Assembly: GCA_902725215.1 (NCBI GenBank)
Contig: CACUVI010000023.1
Coordinates: forward strand, 62,803-126,802
DNA from: Rhodospirillaceae bacterium LM-1
GTDB lineage: Bacteria > Pseudomonadota > Alphaproteobacteria > Rhodospirillales > WMHbin7
Length of the DNA stretch: 64,000 nt
Reading direction: 5' to 3'
Shown: positions 61,451-64,000 of the stretch, in pieces
Layout: each line of letters opens with the position of its first letter
Numbering within the stretch: position 1 is the stretch's first letter
The notes under the pieces: generated by a model
The model's database searches: none
Told to the model about the DNA's origin: nothing
What the model saw: only the letters and a program-made list of their open reading frames with translations
Translations under genes and position numbers: made by a program

Positions 61451-62383
61451 ATGAGCTTACTCATTGATTCCATTGGGGCCGTTTATCTGGCGGCCCAGGG
61501 CTTCGAGTCCGAGCTGGCCCATGAATTAGGGGCCGATGCCCTATCCTTGGGGGGCGGGCTATGGGCGACGGTCGATCCGCCGCGCCCGGTCGCCTGGGCG
61601 CAGAACATCTGGCTGCAGCCGGAAATCATTCCCGTTGCGTCCATCGGCCAGGCGGTCAAGGAACTGAAGGCAAGGGGGCGCAATTGGGCGGGCTTGGCTT
61701 TTCATCTGCACCGACGCACGCAGCTGATCTTGGATCAATTGCCCAAAGTGTCGGCCAAACCGTTGGTTTTTCCCTCGCCTGCGCCCACGGCGCCCATGGG
61801 CGCCTTTGCGCTTCTGGAGACGGGCACGCTTTTGGCGTCGCCTCGAACCTCTAGCCCCTTTACCAACGGCGAGGCGAAATTCGTCGAGGACAGGGCAAAT
61901 CCGCCCAATCGCGCCTATCTGAAATTATGGGAGGCCCTGACCCGGATTCGCAACTATCCGCAACCGGGCGAAGTCTGTCTTGATCTGGGTGCCAGTCCGG
62001 GCGGCTGGACCTGGGTGCTGGCTGGGTTGGGGGCCAGCGTCACGGCCATCGACAAGGCGCCGCTGGATCCAAAGATCGCCGCCCTTCCCAATGTAACCTG
62101 TCGTCAGGACAATGCTTTTGCGCTTGATCCCAAAATCTTCGGTCCGGTCGATTGGCTATGCTCGGATGTGATTTGTTATCCTGAACGCCTGCTGGAATTG
62201 ATAGAACGCTGGCAAGGCATGGCCAGGAATTTCGTGATCACCATCAAGCTGCAAGGCGAGACGGATCATGCCGTCATTGAGCGTTTCAGGCTTTTCCCAG
62301 GCAGCCGCATCGTGCATCTGTTTCACAACAAACATGAGTTGACCTGGATCGCCTCCAAAGACCCGCTGCCCGATTATCTGTGA
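61451..62383 (+). CDS. RlmM-like SAM-dependent RNA 2'-O-methyltransferase
   Basis: 310 aa. N-terminal ~150 residues resemble the THUMP-like part of RlmM. The FtsJ-type core has 'VCLDLGASPGGWTWVLAGLGASVTAIDKAPLD' and the K-D-K-E tetrad candidates in 'AYLKLWEAL', 'WLCSDVICYPERL', 'NFVITIKLQGET' and 'HNKHELTWIA'. Probably methylates 23S rRNA (C2498 in E. coli). ATG at 61451. Overlapped by nothing; followed by a hydrolase 11 bp downstream. Confidence 0.8.
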   Translation: MSLLIDSIGAVYLAAQGFESELAHELGADALSLGGGLWATVDPPRPVAWAQNIWLQPEIIPVASIGQAVKELKARGRNWAGLAFHLHRRTQLILDQLPKVSAKPLVFPSPAPTAPMGAFALLETGTLLASPRTSSPFTNGEAKFVEDRANPPNRAYLKLWEALTRIRNYPQPGEVCLDLGASPGGWTWVLAGLGASVTAIDKAPLDPKIAALPNVTCRQDNAFALDPKIFGPVDWLCSDVICYPERLLELIERWQGMARNFVITIKLQGETDHAVIERFRLFPGSRIVHLFHNKHELTWIASKDPLPDYL

Positions 62384-62394
62384 CAGGAGCTGCC

Positions 62395-63000
62395 ATGACG
62401 CCACCTAAAACCCTGTTCGACCTAGCCGGAGCGAAACCGCAAGCCGCGTGCTGGCCCCAGGCCGCCTTGCTGCTGATTGATCATCAACTGGAATATGACG
62501 TCGGTGGCGGCTTGGAACTGCCCGACATTCTGACGGCAAAGTCGGAATTGGCGCGCCTGCTCGCAACGGCCAGGGCCAAGAACGCGCCAATCATCCATAT
62601 CGCCCATCATGGGCGTGCGGGCGGCGGTTTGTTCGATCCCAACGGTCCCAAAAGCGGGTTCATGGCCGAGGCTTTGCCCAGCGATGGCGAGACGGTGATC
62701 GTTAAGGGAATGCCCAACGCCTTCGCCAAGACGAATCTTCATGATGTGCTTCTCAAGATCGGACGCAAGGATCTGATCGTGGCTGGTTTCATGACGCATA
62801 TGTGCGTCAGCACGACGGTTCGCGCCTGTTCGGAAATCGGATATCTGCCGACCGTGGTGGCTGCGGCTTGCGCCAGTCGCGATTTGCCAGATCCCTGCGG
62901 CGGCGCTATCCCCGCAGACGTTGTGCATCAGGTGGCGCTGGCAGAGTTGTCGGATCGTTTTGCGGTGGTGGTCAAAACGGCGCAGGAAATAGGTGATTAA
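62395..63000 (+). CDS. Isochorismatase-family cysteine hydrolase
   Basis: 201-aa hydrolase of the isochorismatase-like fold. Triad: Asp in 'ALLLIDHQLEYDVG', Lys in 'IVKGMPNAFAKTNL' and Cys in 'GFMTHMCVSTTVRACSEIGY'. Substrate unknown; amidases such as nicotinamidase relatives are typical. ATG at 62395 has AGGAG. Likely co-transcribed with the methyltransferase. Its last four bases overlap a small convergent frame. Confidence 0.82.
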   Translation: MTPPKTLFDLAGAKPQAACWPQAALLLIDHQLEYDVGGGLELPDILTAKSELARLLATARAKNAPIIHIAHHGRAGGGLFDPNGPKSGFMAEALPSDGETVIVKGMPNAFAKTNLHDVLLKIGRKDLIVAGFMTHMCVSTTVRACSEIGYLPTVVAAACASRDLPDPCGGAIPADVVHQVALAELSDRFAVVVKTAQEIGD

Positions 63001-63305
63001 GCGGCCGCATTAAGGTCGGGGTTGGCGTGCTTGTGGTTCGCTTGGGCGACATAGCCATAGGACTTGTCGATCTGCCTGGACTCGGGCGCCGCAGGATGCT
63101 CGGCGGCATTGGCCAGAACCTGCCAACTGGCGGCAGGCATCGTTCCCGCCAAGTCGCTGGCCCGGCCATGCTGCAATTGCGACTGTTCACCCGGCTCTTG
63201 ACTGGGCGGTGCAAAGCCGCCGCCCGCGTTCGGCTGCGGGTTGACCTGGGCCAGCGCCCCCCTGGGAATGATGCCGTTCAGACGGTTGCCGATGGAAAGT
63301 GACAT
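62997..63305 (-). CDS. Small hypothetical protein
   Basis: 102 aa, no recognised domain. 'MSLSIGNRLNGIIPRGALAQ' then a Pro/Gly/Gln-rich part, ending 'NHKHANPDLNAAA'. It has no membrane segment. It is in an otherwise empty region and the frame uses GC-biased third positions, which supports coding; the composition also fits spurious translation, so support is modest. Confidence 0.4.
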   Translation of the reverse strand: MSLSIGNRLNGIIPRGALAQVNPQPNAGGGFAPPSQEPGEQSQLQHGRASDLAGTMPAASWQVLANAAEHPAAPESRQIDKSYGYVAQANHKHANPDLNAAA

Positions 63306-63388
63306 GACGGTCTCGCTTGGATGATACGGGGCAATCGCCACCGTAAGATCAGCCTAGCGCTATCGATCCTTCTGCGCTGTGCGTCTGA

Positions 63389-64000
63389 TCACACCGTCAT
63401 CGCCAAAGACAGAATTCTCTCGACGGCATTCCTGTCGATATCATTGCGCTCGCCCAGGGGCAGGCTGCCCCGATCGCTCAAACGTTGGGCGACGATCTTG
63501 GGCGTGTCCGCAGCAAGGTCGTAGGAGCGAAGCCCCGCCGGCACGCCAACCGAATTGAAGAAAGCGCAAGTGCAAGCAATCGCCCGATCTATGCGCTGGG
63601 ATTCCGCTCCTTCCTTAATGGCCCAAACCCGTTCGGCGAATTGCAGCAGCTTTTCGCGCTTGGCTGTGCGCTGCACGTCGATCAACCCCGGCCAGACGCC
63701 CGCCAGCGTGCGCGCGTGATCAATGCCGTACAGGGCCGTCAATTCATGGCCGATCAGATGCGTGCTCCAGTCTTGCGGTACGCCAACGGCGATCAACCCA
63801 TTTAGCGCCATGGTGGCCGACCACATCAGGTTGGCCCTGGCGTCGTAGGCGGCAGGTTCGGCCATGGCGGACGGCGCGATGTCGATCAGCGTCGAAAGCA
63901 CCGATTCGGCCATGCGGTCTTGCAAGGCGGCCTGGGCGGGAAAGGTCAGATATTGTTCGAGGACATGCACGAAGGCATCCACGATGCCGTTGCCGATCTG
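63389..64000 (-). CDS. Iron-containing alcohol dehydrogenase, C-terminal part (YqhD-like), cut by the window
   Basis: 204 codons are visible; the frame is open to the window end and continues beyond it. The metal ligands of the YqhD/BDH group can be read: Asp and His in 'GIVDAFVHVLEQYL' and the two His in 'HLIGHELTALYGIDHARTLA'. The C-terminus ends 'DRNAVERILSLAMTV'. It would reduce aldehydes or oxidise alcohols with NAD(P)H. Whether the N-terminus is intact cannot be seen. Confidence 0.85.
   Translation of the reverse strand, partial: QIGNGIVDAFVHVLEQYLTFPAQAALQDRMAESVLSTLIDIAPSAMAEPAAYDARANLMWSATMALNGLIAVGVPQDWSTHLIGHELTALYGIDHARTLAGVWPGLIDVQRTAKREKLLQFAERVWAIKEGAESQRIDRAIACTCAFFNSVGVPAGLRSYDLAADTPKIVAQRLSDRGSLPLGERNDIDRNAVERILSLAMTV

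Overview
The window is a GC-rich stretch of chromosome from a motile alphaproteobacterium. It most resembles the Rhodospirillales, and a Magnetospirillum-like relative is my best guess. The reasons are the alphaproteobacterial flagellar regulators FliX, FlbT and FlaF, the DUF6468/MotE pair next to fliM, the DksA with a reduced zinc-finger region, the split glutamate synthase and the strongly GC-biased codons. No magnetosome, rRNA, tRNA, CRISPR or intact insertion-sequence genes were seen, so the genus is inference.

Layout. 0.15-4.8 kb: soeABC-type cytoplasmic sulfite dehydrogenase (minus strand). 4.8-5.4 kb: an AT-rich junction and the 3' remnant of a di-haem cytochrome c peroxidase that still has its terminator. 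5.5-9.3 kb: nnrS (NO-related membrane protein) and the molybdate transporter modABC behind a ModE-like palindrome; molybdate uptake fits the Mo-enzyme next door. 9.5-12 kb: acpP-fabF-mltG. 12.1-17.4 kb: a three-gene glutamate synthase-like operon. 17.5-18.7 kb: diguanylate cyclase. 18.7-24.6 kb: glycogen/glucose block (glgA-glk-methyltransferase, divergent glgC, and a GH4 glycosidase).

24.7-33 kb: a catabolic island for an organic acid degraded as its CoA thioester (CoA ligase, acyl-CoA dehydrogenase, three crotonases, a BadH-like SDR, 3-hydroxyacyl-CoA dehydrogenase) with its own TetR regulator. Two near-identical 18-bp palindromes sit in the two control regions and tie the island into one regulon. 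33-36.6 kb: arsenic operon arsR-arsP-thioredoxin-like-(C_GCAxxG_C_C::ArsC fusion)-acr3. 36.6-38.8 kb: speD-speE-glycosyltransferase.

39-60.6 kb: flagellum and chemotaxis. On the minus strand fliL-fliM-DUF6468-motE leads to cheY-cheZ-TPR protein. On the plus strand are flgF-flgG-flgA-flgH and flgI-flgJ-flgN-flgK-flgL, then a flagellin, with fliX divergent from flgI and flbT-flaF convergent with the flagellin. Sigma-54-like elements precede flgF, flgI and fliX. Between flgH and dksA lies an unusual protein: a FlaF-like domain joined to a DUF2934-like segment and a histone H1-like Lys/Ala/Pro tail. 60.7-64 kb: a lipoprotein, an RlmM-like methyltransferase, an isochorismatase-family hydrolase, a small hypothetical protein and the 3' part of an iron alcohol dehydrogenase that runs off the window.

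Most of the content is conserved core or ordinary accessory metabolism. The most unusual items are the FlaF/DUF2934/H1-tail protein, the GltD-like protein carrying a decayed second glutamate-synthase barrel, the C_GCAxxG_C_C-ArsC fusion, and the palindrome-linked catabolic regulon.
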